Assembly (NCBI GenBank): GCA_964629325.1
Contig: CAZVSC010000003.1
Span: 37,095 to 101,094 of the forward strand
Length of the DNA: 64,000 nucleotides
Direction of reading: 5' to 3'
Origin: Eutrophocola sp964629325
GTDB taxonomy: Bacteria > Pseudomonadota > Gammaproteobacteria > Pseudomonadales > Pseudohongiellaceae
The position numbers were made by a program, and so were the translations under genes. Below the pieces are notes generated by a model. The model did not search any database, was not told the origin of the DNA, and saw nothing but the letters and a program-made list of their open reading frames with translations. Of this stretch, positions 63,637 to 64,000 are shown piece after piece; position 1 is the first letter of the stretch; each line of letters starts with the position of its first letter.

Positions 63637-64000
63637 ATGAAAAATAAAACGCTATTCATCGTAGAAGACAGCAAAGCGACCGCTGACATTTACAAATCAT
63701 ATCTTGATGATGTTGGCGGCAATATCCGCATATTTCATCAGGGCCTCGATGCCCTGGAGGCGATATCGGAAAACCAACCCGATATTTTGCTTCTGGATAT
63801 AGAACTGCCTGATATAAACGGGCTGGAAATCCTGGAATTCATTTCAATAAATAAACTACCGGTCACTACAATTGTCCTGACTTCCCACAGTTCAGCCGAA
63901 AATGCCGAAAGGGCCATGGAACTGGGTAGTTTTGATTTCATCGAAAGGCAACGATCTCGTGGTGCTCTCCGACGAACGTTACCGTCACACGCTGTACCCT
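63637..64000 (+). CDS. Response regulator (receiver domain), 3' end cut off by the window
   Basis: ATG 63637 opens a LuxO/NtrC-like receiver: TLFIVEDSKATADIYKSYLD, phospho-Asp in LLLDIELPDINGL, TSHSS and FDFIE. Normal receivers continue FIEKPF with the conserved lysine; here the frame reads FDFIERQRSRGALRRT, and the composition turns GC-rich from ~63950. The last ~50 bp also read SKGNDLVVLSDERYRHTLYP in another frame. The end may be a frameshift, a chimera of the assembly or a divergent tail. The sigma-54-like promoter upstream is consistent with this class of regulator. Confidence 0.7.
   Translation, partial: MKNKTLFIVEDSKATADIYKSYLDDVGGNIRIFHQGLDALEAISENQPDILLLDIELPDINGLEILEFISINKLPVTTIVLTSHSSAENAERAMELGSFDFIERQRSRGALRRTLPSHAVP

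Overview
The window looks like a draft chromosome segment of an aerobic gammaproteobacterium. It is GC-rich by eye and gene-dense. The cell-envelope and cofactor cluster proA-nadD-rsfS-rlmH-mrdA-rodA-rlpA-dacC-ybeD-lipB-lipA follows the order known from Pseudomonas-type genomes. Secreted proteins of families common in marine heterotrophs (DUF5916, DUF6152, ThuA, PQQ-type sugar dehydrogenase, c-type cytochrome) suggest a Pseudomonadales or OMG-like marine relative, but nothing in the window fixes a genus. Two runs of 100 N are each flanked by the same 55-bp sequence on both sides. This points to short-read assembly contigs whose ends overlap, not to missing sequence.

Layout. 0-5.7 kb: a truncated outer-membrane DUF5916 protein, a TPR protein, a 13-bp tandem repeat, a serA-serC serine-biosynthesis pair and a GIY-YIG protein. 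5.7-16 kb: the housekeeping block from proA to lipA, covering proline and NAD synthesis, ribosome factors, rod-shape peptidoglycan synthesis and lipoate. 16-17 kb: holA on the minus strand. 17-49 kb: a large accessory block of transporters, a cytochrome/propeller operon, two hybrid sensor kinases, a gamma-glutamyltransferase-like enzyme, trmO, CHAD, MAPEG and DUF2332 proteins, two loci each pairing a beta-helix protein with a ThuA-type protein, a PQQ-type sugar dehydrogenase, a tandem pair of unrecognised paralogues and a YdjM-like membrane protein. 49-52 kb: lptE and leuS. 52.5-64 kb: an SDR, DUF6152 and its partner family, a secreted M3 peptidase, a cupin, a peroxiredoxin, an ETHE1-YeeE-YeeE sulfur operon, a DegP-type protease, an AEC transporter and a truncated response regulator behind a sigma-54-like promoter.

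leuS, lptE and holA are normally adjacent in that order. Here they keep order and strand, but about 32 kb of accessory genes lie between lptE and holA, so this block looks like an insertion into an old housekeeping locus. It contains the least explained material: the beta-helix/ThuA pairs, the unrecognised paralogue pair at 39.9-41.4 kb, the haem-propeller operon at 22-25 kb, and two genes that look recently broken (an in-frame amber codon in a PAS kinase and a frameshift in a small protein). No rRNA, tRNA, CRISPR array, prophage or intact transposase was seen.
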